The notes under the pieces were generated by a model. That model saw only the letters and a list, made by a program, of their open reading frames with translations, searched no databases and was not told the origin of the DNA. A program made the translations under genes and the position numbers. DNA of 64,000 nucleotides from Lytechinus variegatus. Its lineage: Eukaryota; Echinodermata; Echinoidea; Temnopleuroida; Toxopneustidae. The stretch covers positions 68,240,356 through 68,304,355 of the forward strand of contig NC_054740.1 of the NCBI RefSeq assembly GCF_018143015.1. The letters run 5' to 3'. Positions 13,201 to 25,899 of the stretch are shown one piece after another; position 1 is the first letter of the stretch, and every line of letters starts with the position of its first letter.

Positions 13201-14589
13201 GTAGGCACAACCCTGTCACTAGTGTCTCTATTCACAACGCTCGTCTGTTACATTACGTTTCCATGTCTTCGTCGGCTTGTCAGCAACCAGCTCATCATGA
13301 TCTTTTGTGGCACCCTGCTAGTGGCACAGTGTCTACTCTTGTTTGGCGGTATGGCGAGCTCGGTGTCTGAACGCCTGTGCAGCGTTCTAGCGGCAATATC
13401 GCACTTCTTGTGGTTGACTACTTTCACCCTGTCTTCTTCAATCGCATACGATCTCCGTCGAACCTTTGGATTCAGCAAGACGATCAGGGTATTGACAACA
13501 AATCGCAAAGTCCTCCTATTTTACTTATCATTAGCCGCAGGGTTGCCTCTGCTGATTGTGGCTACCTGTCTGGCCCTGATGTTCTCCGTAGAAGGCATTG
13601 ATTTGCATTACGGCGACGAACAAACATGTTGGATTGGCGGAGGGCAAGCTAATCTCATAGCGTTCGGCGTCCCAGTCCTTGTGTTGCTGGTGTTCAATTT
13701 CTCCTGTTTCTTGGATACGATGCGTGGCATATTGAAGAGCAAGAGGGAAAGGAGGACCTTGCAAGAGGGAACAGAAAACCAGAAGGACCACCAGGAACTC
13801 CTCAAAATTGCCGTTAAGGTAGGAATATATACCAAGATGAAAATGCCATTATCCATGCTGTAAAAAAAAATGGGTCTAGACAAAAAATGTGTGAGGGGGG
13901 ATACAAACATGTTCCTGTGTAGAGTATGTACATGTATAGTTTTACTTCTCTCTTAATGTATCAAACGTTCGAATTCAAAATAATGAATTAAAAAACGTAT
14001 GCCAAACTGTTCGTTTACGGGAAACGTATAACTAGAAGTTACTGGCTTTTGTTTTAGGATTTGCACGGTCCTGCAAGATTTTCTTTGTTATGTATGTTGT
14101 GACTCTTGTTGCGACTCTTTTTTACTTGGAGAGGGGCCACATTGATAATGGGTGATTTTTTTTTGCATGGGATTTGTGTAATTCTGAAACCAGGGGGTAT
14201 TTCACAAAGATTTAAGTATGACTTAAACTCGCATTTAAATGCCTAGTTGTGCGCGGTATAAAAGGCATGACAGCATTGGTCAGATGTGAAACACCACCCT
14301 AATTCATATTTCATCCTCTTTACTAAAGATCTCTTCACTCATGGGCTTCACATGGATGTTCGGCTTCATAGCTGCTTTCAGCAAACAGCAAGCTGTCTGG
14401 TTTGTTTTTATCATCATCAACTCACTCCAAGGAGTTTACATATTTCTGGCTTTCGCTGCTACCCGCAGAGTCTTCGATCTGTGGCGTGGCCTAGTGATGG
14501 GCAAGTCGTCAGGTACAAGCCTGCATGACTCCTCTCAGCGGATCAAAGATAGGACGACGACGACCTCTGTACGAAGTACATCCATATGA
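10300..14589 (+). CDS. somatomedin-B-containing family B (adhesion/Methuselah-like) GPCR
   Basis: Three coding exons, 10300-10492, 11384-13818 and 14329-14589, join in frame (phases 1 then 0) through GT-AG introns to give 962 residues. The ATG at 10300 starts a hydrophobic signal peptide (residues about 10-28). Residues about 80-120 form a Cys-rich somatomedin-B-like module ending CQFFGDCC. A long Cys-rich, N-glycosylation-rich ectodomain follows, including CQSGEVFDPYIGSC. Seven membrane spans lie at about 662-689, 700-722, 733-755, 773-798, 820-842, 877-895 and 899-920; the sixth (MGFTWMFGF) and seventh (NSLQGVYIFLAF) carry family-B signatures. TM6-TM7 and the Ser/Thr-rich tail come from exon 3. 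I see no classical GPS cleavage motif before TM1, so it is probably uncleaved. The ligand is unknown. Such receptors are known to be expanded in invertebrate deuterostomes. Start, splices and class are solid; finer orthology is not. Confidence 0.88.
10493..11383 (+). other. intron 1 of the GPCR gene, repeat debris
   Basis: Donor GTACGT at 10493, acceptor CTCCAACTGCAG ending at 11383. The middle (about 10.76-11.06 kb) looks like decayed transposon sequence, and a TAG trinucleotide microsatellite follows at about 11082-11115. Open frames here run across the intron and are not exons. Confidence 0.6.
14193..14299. mobile_element. short palindromic MITE in GPCR intron 2
   Basis: GGGGGTATTTCACAAAGATT followed by TAAGTATGACTTA at the left, and GTGAAACACCACCCT at the right, match the ends of the 211-bp element at 46158-46368. 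This copy is about half length, apparently by loss of the inner right arm. It ends 29 bases before the exon 3 acceptor. Confidence 0.6.
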
Positions 14590-17500
14590 TTGGGTGGACG
14601 TCTGGGTTTTGGATTAAACAAAAACCGCATCTGCCTTAATTGACACCACCCGCTATATAAAATCTCGACCGATTCCCCTGTTCAGGAGAATATAAATCTC
14701 CTTAATGATAATATATTGCCAAATATGAAAGAACCTATCAAATGTGTCAGTACTTGAATTATCTGTACATGTATAAACAAATAGCATAATTTATTCTCAC
14801 GATGGCTCATTCCAGAGGTTCCTATATGAACATGTTCATATACGAGCCCCTTTGTGCTCCGAAATCGTTATTTTATTAAAGCTGAAGATTGCGTTTCGTG
14901 TTAACTACTTTATATTTATATTGATATATTTTGTCCATATTTAATTTCAAAGGAGAAAAAAAACAAATGAAATACTATTACATATTGTTATCAGTATTGT
15001 GCTCCATGAATCTGACTTTGAGGACCTTAGACCTATAATCCGTGGCCCTGGTCTCGGGGTGGGTCCACAAACGATTCCGAAACAATCAAGGCCCAATAAA
15101 GCAAGTAAATACTTTTTTATAATATAAGAAGTTAACAATGAGGTGATCGGTCTAACTAATAAAGACAGACATTCCCATGCATGTCTATACGCAACAAGAA
15201 TTTAGGGCAGTTACTCTTTCACCCCTATACATTTCGAATAAAAAAAAATATGCAGTAAATTGTTTCTTGTCGATCGCCAATGCAAAACACCATGGTGATA
15301 AGCTCGGCCACTTCCCGAGCTGCTGTCTTATGTTTTCGAATATTTAGCGTAGTATGGCCCCCACCATAATCCCCTCTCAAACCTGTGTTTGGCCTTGTTA
15401 CATTTGACGAAAGAGTAAAAACGTTCTCCTTTTGGGAAGTGGCTTCCCACCATCTACACCCTTCATCACTTGGTCACTAGCTCCGTTCATCACAGCGCTG
15501 TTGAAAAGTTTTAACAACGTCCTTGAAATTATACATTACATCTTGAAAATAATTTCACACTCTTGAGCACCGAATTGGATCAGTCGAATGATATGTTTAT
15601 TTAGAGGTGATGATCTTGTTAGTTATTATAATTGTGTACCCAATCCTGATAGCTCCCAGTGAAAATATACACGATAGACATGATAGAGATCGATTATCCA
15701 CAAAGCAAACCATTATGCCTTTAATCGTATGTAGTTTATGTTGATACATGTTTATAATCGAAATTTAGAAAGTACATGTATCTTTTTAAAAACCAAGTTC
15801 TCTCTATCCAATAAGTGGTGCTTGAACTGATTAGAGACCATTTTACGAAATCCAGCCTCTCACCGCTTTCCTCTGACACGTGTGTTGCACGAGGGGCGCA
15901 AATTTTGTAGTTTTTGTCATATTGTTGTCATTCGCGCAATGTGCGTCATTGTTCAGCATTCGTCGAGCGCTTAGACCAAAGTTTTCTGTTCAACGCCAAC
16001 CGTCTAAATGGTTTTGTTATAGATTGCTAAAAAAATGTGCGCAGAGCTCGACGGCTTAAATAGTCAGACTGAAAAGCCGTTAAAAATACCCCCCCCGCCC
16101 AAAGAAAAGGCGCATGATTCTACACGCCAACAGAACACCAGACATGCAAAGAGCGCGCTAGACCAACGCCAGACTTACGCAGGGCGGACGTTTGGTATTC
16201 GTAGCAAGTTCGGCGGCGAACAACTAGCGCTTACACAGCGCACGCATACTGCTTTAGACGCTTTCCCAGTCAACATGAAGCGTGCTGAACGAATGTTGAA
16301 GGGGTCTCTAACACACCCAACGTTCTTCTTGCCTGTTCCTGGCGATTACCTGGCGTATGGTATCGTGCAGTTGGGAACAGGATTATTAATTCCATTTTGT
16401 CCAAGAAATGTGCCGACCCAATATTCAAGATGGCAGCAACTTTCCCAGACAATCCTTTTTTTCGGCCATTCTTTAGTTATTGTAAGGAACTTTAACGTCA
16501 CATACGTTAGTGCGTTTATAGTGTGTTGATAAGGGTCGTTGAATCATGTTTTGCATATTTTATTTATTAGAGAATATTTATACAGATAAAAAGTTCAGCT
16601 ATATTGCCGGTTTGTTTTCATTTTTGACTGAATTTCAGTGCTTTGGTCGTGCGTCGGGCTATGCTTGAATTATTTCAGGTTTGATATAAATTGATTAGTG
16701 GTTAGGTTACAAAAAATCAATAGCATAAAACATGTGAATAAGAAATTATGTAAATAAAATAAAAATAAGTGATTAGTATAATGTGGTAATAACTATTAGT
16801 ATTCAGCACAAGTTGATGCAAAAGACAATGTTTTGGCCCAAAAAATTAAGAAAGGATCACATATTAAAGTGAAAGGTTGTTTGGTTTATTTTGCGGATGT
16901 GTTTATATTCAGTTCATATGATCACCAGCATTTTCTTTTTTTATGATTTCATTTTGAATTTGTTAAATTCAAATTTTAGCTCTATCAAAATGTAGATGAA
17001 TACTGCACATTTCTGAAGTTTGTTTGTACATAATACACCTCTCTTGCAAGTAATAAATGGATATCGCGGCATTGCACTATTTCTTTCGTCTATGGCTCAT
17101 GATTTCTATATAGTATAAATTCGAATATACACAATTGGTTTGTCAATTTAGTACATCTATCAATACATCAGCTACGGCATGATTTACAATATTTTAACAT
17201 TAATAATAATAATTACAATGATAATCATGATAATGCATAATGAGCGACGTGTTTTGTATAAAACAAAACTTTTTGGGTCACGACGCAAAACCAGTGGAAG
17301 GTGCAATATCTGGCCATGGAGGTATTGCTCCATGATCTGGCTTTGGTGATGAAGGACTCCAGATACTTGGAAGTGGATGGCTCCCGGTATCCAGTCCAGA
17401 ATATGGGAAAACAAATCTGAAGATAAACGAACATGCTAGAAAATTCCGCCATCTCCGTCTGGGTGCGAAATGTCTATAATCACCACATCTGTGAACCAAG

Positions 17501-17850
17501 GAGATATTTATCGCTAGTACTTGTTTCTTGTTTAAAATTTCCTGTATGGTTTAAGATGATCAGATCAATCGTAACTCTTTGTAAGACAGGACTCTGATAT
17601 TCAGGTCGTGGTATATGAAATAAATGCGCGGAATATTACTGGAAAAAATAACTACAAAGGAAGATCCTAGTAATACCTTATTAAATGAAAGCATCGTTAT
17701 CAGATAACGACGTGAAAATAGTACATTTTCACACCCTTATTGTCTCATAAGAAGTTGATTATCGAGCTGATTAACGTGCGTGTCACACAGGAACTTTCAT
17801 GGAGCCCGCCCCAAAAAAGTTCCTCTACGGTGGGATACAACGTGTATGCA
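14590..17850. other. gene-poor stretch between the GPCR and the duplication
   Basis: It begins with the probable 3'UTR of the receptor. A GC-richer island at about 15.83-16.5 kb contains a 164-codon open frame (16035-16529) with Pro/Lys-rich and hydrophobic stretches that match no family I know and have no clear splice context; I do not call it a gene. The remainder is AT-rich with no readable structure. Confidence 0.5.
14875..14880 (+). promoter_or_regulatory. candidate polyadenylation signal ATTAAA of the GPCR gene
   Basis: ATTAAA about 290 bases after the GPCR stop codon is the first good variant of the polyadenylation hexamer in a plausible 3'UTR. Position is the only support. Confidence 0.3.
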
Positions 17851-17967
17851 CTATTGCCACAATCCCCTCCTCCTCTGAACACTGAAAATATTTGTTTTAC
17901 TCTTTCTAGAGATTCATCCATGGCATAAATCTTGTGACACCTCTTGTGGTAAATGGTATACACTTAA

Positions 17968-18576
17968 AGGTCAAGTCCACCACAGAAAAATGTTGATTTG
18001 AATCAATAGAGAAAAATCGGACAAGCACAATGCTGAAAATTTCATCAAAATCCGATGTAAAAGAAGAAAGTTATGACATTTCAAAGTTTTGCTTATTTTC
18101 AACAAAATAGTTACATGTATATGAACGAGCCAGTTAAATCCAAATGAGAGAGTCGATGATGTCACTCACTTACTATTTCTTTTGTTTTTTATTGTTTGAA
18201 TTATACAATATTTAAATTTTTACGAATTTGACGATAAGGACGTCCTTGCCTTAAGCATAAATTATTAAAATAATGGAATTCCAAGTGTTCAGGAAGGAAT
18301 GAAACTTCATTTCACATGACAATGACGAGAAAATAAAAATATTTCATATTTCATATAATAAAATACAAAAGAAATAGTGAGTGAATGACGTCATCAACTC
18401 TTTCATGTGGATGTCACTGGTTCGTTCATATAACTATTTTGTTGAAAGTAAGCAAAACTTTAAAATGCCATAACTTTCTTATTTGACATCCGATTTTGAT
18501 GAAATTTTGAGTGTTATGCTTGTTGAATTTTTCTCTTTTTATTCAAATCAAGTATTTGTTGGGGTGGACTTGTCCT
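17968..18576. mobile_element. TTAA-flanked non-autonomous element, copy 2 (609 bp), copy A only
   Basis: The same ends and interior as 6563-7166, flanked by TTAA at 17964-17967 and 18577-18580. It sits inside an older palindromic repeat whose uninterrupted counterpart in copy B (38740-38906) has a single TTAA at the site. That empty site proves the TTAA duplication and dates this insertion after the tandem duplication. Confidence 0.88.
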
Positions 18577-19234
18577 TTAAAGGTTCATTGGGGATGATTT
18601 AGCTAGTAAGAAAGGTTCATCAGCTGTTTTTTAAGTCGCTCTTAACTTACGAACAGCTATATGAAGCGGCCCCTGTATTACATGTCCTCTCATTAAACAG
18701 AACCCATGAGCTTGCGAAAATAATGTATGTTTTCTCTTCATTCATAAAAAGAATAGTTATTACCTTTTTCTCACAGAATGGCATAGGGATGGATAATGTG
18801 AATTTTAATTGAAGGTAGATTTAGTGCTTTTAGATACAAAATCTACTCGTACATAACACACAGTTATGCATGCAAATAATTTCATACTATTTTGATTATC
18901 ATCCATGCACTATGGACAAGATGGACCTCGTCTGAAATCGTATGATTTATTGTGAAACGTGTAATATTCCCTTTTTTGTGACAAGTTTTTTTTGTGTGTG
19001 CAATATTCAAAGGCCGATCGTTAAAAATATGACATATATATGAATATTATATTCGGCTGCAAATGTGGTAAGCTGTTTGCATTTAATATGTTCTCGTTGT
19101 AAATTATTTAAGGCTACTGCATTTTGTATATTCATTGATATTTCATTTGGAGGGGTGGAACCATCTTATCAAATATGTTGTTATTTTTAGACGATGATAA
19201 TTTGAATTGAACCATGAATCCTACTAGAACATGA

Positions 19235-19741
19235 TTGAACGAAACATTCATGAACAAAGTAAGTAAAGTCATGAAAAAAAATAAATGCAGCTGGTATGAA
19301 TTTCGAAAATATGGAAGTCCTAATACACATTCAATTGAAGTAGAGCATTTGTACTTTGGATTGTTTGAGTTCTACGCTGCAGAGGTCATTGCTGATATTG
19401 ATCAGTCTCGTTTTACTGTGACCGAGATGACCCTTACCTTGTTGACAGCAGATCCAACGTCACAAAAGTTTTAATTGGCATTGTCATTGCTTGGTTGAAG
19501 ACAGGATAGACTATATAGGACTTTTTGGAAATATGTCCAAGTACTTCGAATTAGTACCCCAAGCGGGGATGGGAGACACCCTTTTAAACAGAGTCATGAA
19601 AGCATTTCGTTCCATGGACATGGACCTACCACAAATTCTCAAGAGGACCAAATCATAGGTCTCGCTCTCAGATGAATCAGCTATTTTAACAAAGTTTGTA
19701 TGTATACGAAGCGAAGGGGCATCGAGGTAGAAGGAGTCCAA
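19235..19741 (+). other. conserved open-frame remnant, copy A
   Basis: An open frame of 79 codons ends ...TEMTLTLLTADPTSQKF. Its last ~49 codons match the frame at 40453-40671 in copy B with three base changes, two of which alter a residue (E/D, T/I). A second short frame (MSKYFELVPQAGMGDTLL...) lies just downstream. I do not recognise the protein. It may be a decayed gene fragment or an unrecognised transposon remnant carried along by the duplication. Confidence 0.3.
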
Positions 19742-21000
19742 TATACATGTATATTCATTGCAAACAAATTAATTCAGTTAATTAGATATTGAACAACTTT
19801 TGAAATCAGGAAATAGCTATTTCCTCAGTATTAACCCCTTCAATCGTTATATTCTTAATAAGGTCACATTCGCATTGTATTTTATATTTGAATTATCAGA
19901 TTATGTTTGACCATCGTGACCGTGGCACCTGAATTATATATGCACCAGACTGCATGATGTTGAATGAAAGCTACTCTTTGTCATGTTGGTCAGTAAAATA
20001 TCGGCTTAAACAATCACTACTATCTTGACTATGGGTGTCAATAACACACCTTTTTGCTTTTCATATTTCATTCATACTTTACATTACACAGTAAAAATGT
20101 TGTTTAGAATTGTTATACAATGGTTTTTTTTACTATAAGAACAACAGTTTAAACAAGTTAAACAACAAAGTTCTTAATTTTTGAGAACTCAAAGGGGTGC
20201 TCTGGGCTGGAAATATTAATATCTAAATAAATAGAGTAAAATTTACGGAGTGAAGTGCTGAAAATTAAACAAAATCTGGAAAAAAAGAGCGGAGTTATGG
20301 AATTGTAAAGTTTAGCAATATGATTATTGTGAAAACAGTTATATGTACGTCATCACGAACATTCATTAGATCAGCTGGTGACGTCATATCCCCGTCTTCC
20401 TTTTTCGTATGTTATTACATGAAATCTTCGTTGTTTCATTTTTTCATATACATGTGTGAATGATATGTCTCCCTTGTAATGATATTAATAATAATAATGT
20501 GACTTATAGAGCGCCAAATCCACTCTGTAGAGTGTTCAAGGCGGATAAAGAGCTAAGAGTTAAATAAAAAAAGTTTTTAGTAGATTTTTTAAAGTTTCGA
20601 CAAAGGTACATTTTTAATGTCACCAGGAAGGCTATTCCACAAAGTGGGACATGCAAAATCATTTGATCTTTCCCCCCAGGTTTTTGAAACTTTTGGAATA
20701 ACAAGGAAGCCAGAGGTGGATGAGCGCAAAGACCGCTAGTTCGATAAATGAAAGACTGTATTGTGGTGCTGATCCAAGAATACTACGGAAAGCAAGCAAC
20801 AAAATCTTAAAGATAATACGATTTTTGATAGGGAGCCAGTGCAGCGAGTTCAAGATGGGAGTGATATAAGAGCGTTTATTTTACAATGACGATTCGAGCA
20901 GCTGCATTCTAAAGCTTCTGAAGCTTATATAATTGAGCCTGCAGTAAATTGAACAATATGACATTACACAAATCACGGCGGAAGGAAATCAAGACATGTA

Positions 21001-21836
21001 GGGGAAGGCGGGGTAAGTTGTGACACTTTTTGCATTTTGCATGTTAGAATTGATATGACTAGTACTATTGTAGAAATAAGTACCTTGCCTTTAAATTTGA
21101 TTCTTGGGAAATGTTTCCCCTACATATAACTTTCTACCCCCACACTGAAAGTCATCGTGACCTTTGAAAAAAAAACGATGTCAAATGGCTCAACTTGCCC
21201 CACATATGGGGTAAGTTGAGCCACAAAAACTACGTACAAAATGTATGGGGGGAAAACCAGCATGTCAATTTTTTGTTTGAAGTCTTTTCACTAGCTAATT
21301 CTCTATAAATACTAACATCCTTTAAAAGGAAAAGAGCAGTCATGTAAATTTGCTCCTTTCAGCCTGCATTTCAATCGATTTTTATGGCTTGTTTGTTTTT
21401 TAAGATACATTACCATAAGAATTACTATGGCTCAACTTGCCCCATGCTGTTTGGCTCAACTTACCCCAGTCCGAACTTAGTGCGATAATTTTGTTCCACA
21501 CATTTATTATGCATCCATCATATAAAAGACTACGACAAGAATGAAGATCCAGGCTGGACTAACAATGTTGTTATCATGTCTTTAATATATTTAAAGACGT
21601 GTGTGTGAATAAAGTACTTATCTATTTCACACTCTTTTTTACTTTTTTGGCTGAAATTCATACTTTTCCCTCCAAAAAACTACTTTTTGTTTCAAAGTGG
21701 AAAACAATGTGGTGGGGTTAGGGGTTATGCTATGGGTCATCAATACATGACACCACCGCAATGTCTGACTCATTCATTATTGGCCTGGGGGTGGTGGCTC
21801 AACTTGCCCCTATGCTCAACTTACCCCGTCTTCCCC
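21001..21836. mobile_element. TA-flanked non-autonomous element with internal repeats (836 bp)
   Basis: Inverted ends GGGGAAGGCGGGGTAAGTTG and the inverse of GGGGAAGACGGGGTAAGTTG are flanked by TA on each side. The motif GCTCAACTTGCCCC, or its inverse or close variant, occurs about seven times inside. TA targets suggest the Tc1/mariner group. No transposase is encoded. It lies inside the copy A LINE-bounded insertion. Confidence 0.7.
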
Positions 21837-22149
21837 TAACTTTTCCGTCGCGGACCTTGATGAATATTTCCGGATAAAACATTGAACTTTCGTTTAAAAG
21901 AAATGTGAGAAGAGTTGTTTTGAGTCACCTTGGCACTCATCAACAAGTTCCATAACGATCAGGGAACGATTTTTTTAAGTGGGGGTGCTGAAATCTCTTC
22001 TCAAAGTCGGGGGGGGGGTCACAATTGAGTTATCTAGTGTTCTTTTATACACACACATACACACAAACATATCATTGTTCTCTTCATCCATTTCTTTCAC
22101 AAAATATTAAAATAAAAGAGGTGCAAAAGCTGTTGTGATTTATTATTTC

Positions 22150-25100
22150 ACTCACACTTTTTTTTGTTTTGAATAATGTTTTTATTCTGATTTCATGAAC
22201 AAATAGTTACATAACATTTCAATTTAACATTTCAAATCATATATAATACTTTACACTTCATATTTTCACTTTTTTCCACTAACTTAACAAAATCATGAGT
22301 CATATATATCTTAAAAAACAACAACAATGAAATCAGTTATTATAAAAATGCTTAAAGACCAAACTTCCCCCTCCCCCCCACCACAAACACACCCAAACAC
22401 ACACACACCCAACACACCACTGCCCAGAAGATCTGCTCACACTCATTATAAATAAATCATGTTTAAAAGTACAAAACAATTCGATGAACAATTTTGAATA
22501 TAACAAGCTCACGGGAGAAGCATTACATATATTGAAAGTAAATAAAGACTTACAACTTAACCTTGTCACAATTTTACTGTTTCCCATTTTTGCAAGTGCC
22601 GCCCTAATTTCCCCATTTTAATAGCTATTTTCTTTTCTTGATCCTTATATTCTAAAATAAGTTTATGTATATCGTCAATGGTTGGTAAAACCCCCTCCTT
22701 TCTAAATATAAATAATATATATTTTACCATAAAGATAATAGTATTACAACTTTTTATTCTATTTGTATTGCCTGACAAACCAACAAATATATCCCGCCAA
22801 TTCAAGTCCTTTATTTCATCTAATTCAAATCGCTGTATCAAAGTTTCCCATATCAGTTTGACCTTTAAGCAAGACAAAAATATATGTGAATATGTTTCCG
22901 TTTCCAGTTTACAGTACGAACAGAGATTATCTTCAACAAATCCAAATCTAAACAAATTAACTGTAGTGTAAATTGCCCCATGCAGAAGCTTAAATTGAAA
23001 TTCCCTCTGTCTTCCAATTAATAATGTTATTCTTGGTCTAAAAAACGTTCACTAATTTCTTTCTCTGTATAATTATAATTATTTTGTCCATCTCTTATCT
23101 GTAAATCATATGACTTTTGCAATTCTTTAATAAAATATTCATATATTTTTCTTGATAATACCTCCTTAAAGCTAATTTCCCTCCCCAACAGAAGCAAGTT
23201 TATAATTAATTAAGTCTATCTCACAAAATTGTATCGAACCTAAATCATTTCTCCAATCACTTGGAATTGCATGATATATTTCACCTATTATAAACAAAAG
23301 ATCACTTCCCATACCAAGGTTAAAAAAATATGCGACTGGTTTAACATGTCCATTGTCAATTAAGTGTTCAACCTTAATTAACCCTCGTTCTAATAAATCT
23401 TTATCAAATATCGTTTTATTTTCTATACAAATATTCTTATTATTGAAAATGATTGGATTTTTAGAACCATTGAAATGTCTTAAATTATCAATCTTTTGCC
23501 AAGCATCTAGCATTCCCAACTAATAAGATGGAATATTCAACTTACTTTTTATCTTTTTCATTTCATAATCACATAGAAAAATTAACCTTCCAACTGAACT
23601 TAGGGAATAATCAAAAAATAACTTCCACCCCAAAGTTCTTTCTCCATACAAAAGTCTTTTTACCCACATTATACGCTGCGTTCTAACAAATATTTCAAAA
23701 TTTATCATTTTAACCCCACCACAATTATGATTCTGATACATAATTTTTCTTTTAATACGATCTTTCCCTCCCCATATAAAATCAAATGATAATTTCTCGA
23801 TTTCTATATACACCCATGAGGGGACAACAAGGATGGATGAAACATAATTTAACTTTGTCAATGCATATGGTTTTCAATAAATGTATTTTTCCCATAATAG
23901 TCAAGTCTCGTTGTTTCCACCAACCTAAAAGCTTTTTTATTTTACTTAATATTTCTTTATAGTTCAGATCATCTTTTAATCTAAAGTCAACTGAAAATAT
24001 TACTCCTAAAATTTTAACTTCCCTAACATATTTGCCAAATACATATACAGGGTCATTTGTTTTTCCATTTTCCTTACCCATGTACATAAAATGTGTCTTG
24101 TCCATATTTACCTTTAAGCCACTGACTTTTTCAAATTCTTCAAAAATATAATGCAACCTTTTTATTGAATCCATGTCTTTCAAAAAAATTGTCATATCAT
24201 CGGCATACAAGACCTGTCTTATTTCATGCTCCCCCAAACTTATCCCTTTAATAATTTTGTCCCTTCTTATTTAATGTGCCAGTAATTCTATTGCAATCAA
24301 AAACAAATAGGGCGAAAGTGGGTCACCTTGTCTGACCCCCCTTTCTACATTAAAGTAACCGGTGGAATACCCACCATTCATAACACAACTACTTATATCC
24401 TTATATAGTATTTTCACCCAAGAACAGAATGACTCCCCAAAACCAAAAAAATTGAGTGCTTTCAATAAGTATTGATGAGAAACAGAGTCAAACGCTTTTT
24501 CAAAATCTACCGCAATAAAAAATCCTTGTCCTTGCTCCAAGTAATGTCTAGAGTAAAATAATATATCTTCTATTAGTCGAACTGCTTCCCCAATATTTCT
24601 ATCTTTTATGTATCCCACCTGATCATAATGAATTATTTCGTTTAAAACCTGTTTGATCCTTGCTGCCAAAACCTTGGATAATATTTTGTAGTCTACATTT
24701 AATAACGTAATGGGTCTGTAATTTTTAATATATAAAGCATCTTTTCCTTCCTTCTCTATCAATGTGATAGTCCCTTGTTTTTGAGAAATTGTTAATTCCC
24801 CTCTTATATATGTTTCTTTTAATGCTTCTACCAACAAATCCCCTAACACTGGCCAAAGTGTATCATAAAATTCTACGGTAAAACCGTCATTTCCAGGTGA
24901 CTTATTCCATTTCATTTCTTTTAACACCTTAAAACATTCTTCTTTTGTTATTTTACCTTCACATAATTCTCTGTTCTGTTCACTTAACTTTAAGACTTCG
25001 TTAAAAAATAAACTGTTATCATAATAACTTTCATTTTCAAAGAATATAATTTTTCATAGAAAATCTTTATTTCTTTTAAAATATTATTTTTGTCCCTAAT

Positions 25101-25742
25101 AATTTCTCCATTTTCAATGACTAAGTCTTTAATAACACTTTTCCTCTTATTTATTTTTAACAGTTGTTCGAAGTACTTCATATTATTTCCCCCCTCCTCA
25201 AACCAATCTGCTCTAGAGCGAACTTTAATTCCTTGCCGAGAAAAATTATATAATTCATTTAACTTATCTTTTTTCAATTTAATTGTATCAATCACAGATC
25301 TCGATGACCCTTCGAGTATCTGCTTTTCTAAAGTCTTGATTTCAGCCTCTACTGTTTCTATTTCGCGTTTTCGTAATTTTGCTTTTTCCCGAGAGTATTT
25401 CATAGCGAATTCCCTCATTTTCATTTTTAAGAAATCCCAAAAGACTAATTTATTCGAAAACCTAGGTGCCCATTCATTTTTCAATTCAGATATAATATCA
25501 TACATCTCTTTAATAAAATATTTATCCATACAAAGACTATTATTAAATTTCCAGTACGAATTTCCATAAACATAATTTTCTTTCAAATTCTGAAATTGTA
25601 GAATAATGCCCGAATGATCCGGTGTTACTGATACTAAGATTTCACACTTATTCACTAATTTTTCTAAACTGCATGATATAAACCAATAATCTAAACGACT
25701 TTGGACTAAAGGCGACCTTTGTCTAAAAGTAAACACACACAC
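22150..25742 (-). mobile_element. 5'-truncated L1/Tx1-like LINE
   Basis: Reading on the minus strand: endonuclease C-terminus (SRLDYWFISCSLE, then TPDHSGIIL) at about 25.69-25.6 kb; linker with RSRADWFEEGGNNMKYF near 25.2 kb; reverse transcriptase with SPGNDGF, NYRPITLLN, AFDSVSHQYLL, RQGDPLSPYLFL and the catalytic LYADDM between 24.93 and 24.17 kb; a C-terminal region ending in a CCHC knuckle (CSYCKLETETYSHIFLSC) near 22.9 kb; and an A-rich 3' end near 22.15 kb. It is inactive: in-frame stops at 24271-24273 and 23520-23522, and frameshifts near 25.04, 23.8 and 23.0 kb. The 5' end, with ORF1 and most of the endonuclease, is missing and abuts a CA/TA microsatellite. Confidence 0.88.
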
Positions 25743-25760
25743 ACCCTAACACACACCACC

Positions 25761-25845
<85 letters not shown>
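25730..25845. repeat. CA and TA microsatellites
   Basis: An imperfect (CA)n run passes into about 24 TA repeats ending near 25842. It forms the boundary of the truncated L1/Tx1-like LINE. Confidence 0.9.
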
Positions 25846-25846
<1 letters not shown>

Positions 25847-25899
25847 TATGACAGTCACTTCTAAACTTTATTTTTATAAAAGAACATTAATATAAAATA

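Noticed and set aside
16035-16529. 164-codon frame in a GC-richer island
   Set aside because: No recognised domain, no signal or splice context, and mixed composition along its length. Left as a possibility only.
25090-25569. 159-codon frame on the plus strand
   Set aside because: Antisense shadow of the L1/Tx1-like LINE, whose minus-strand frames carry the recognisable motifs.
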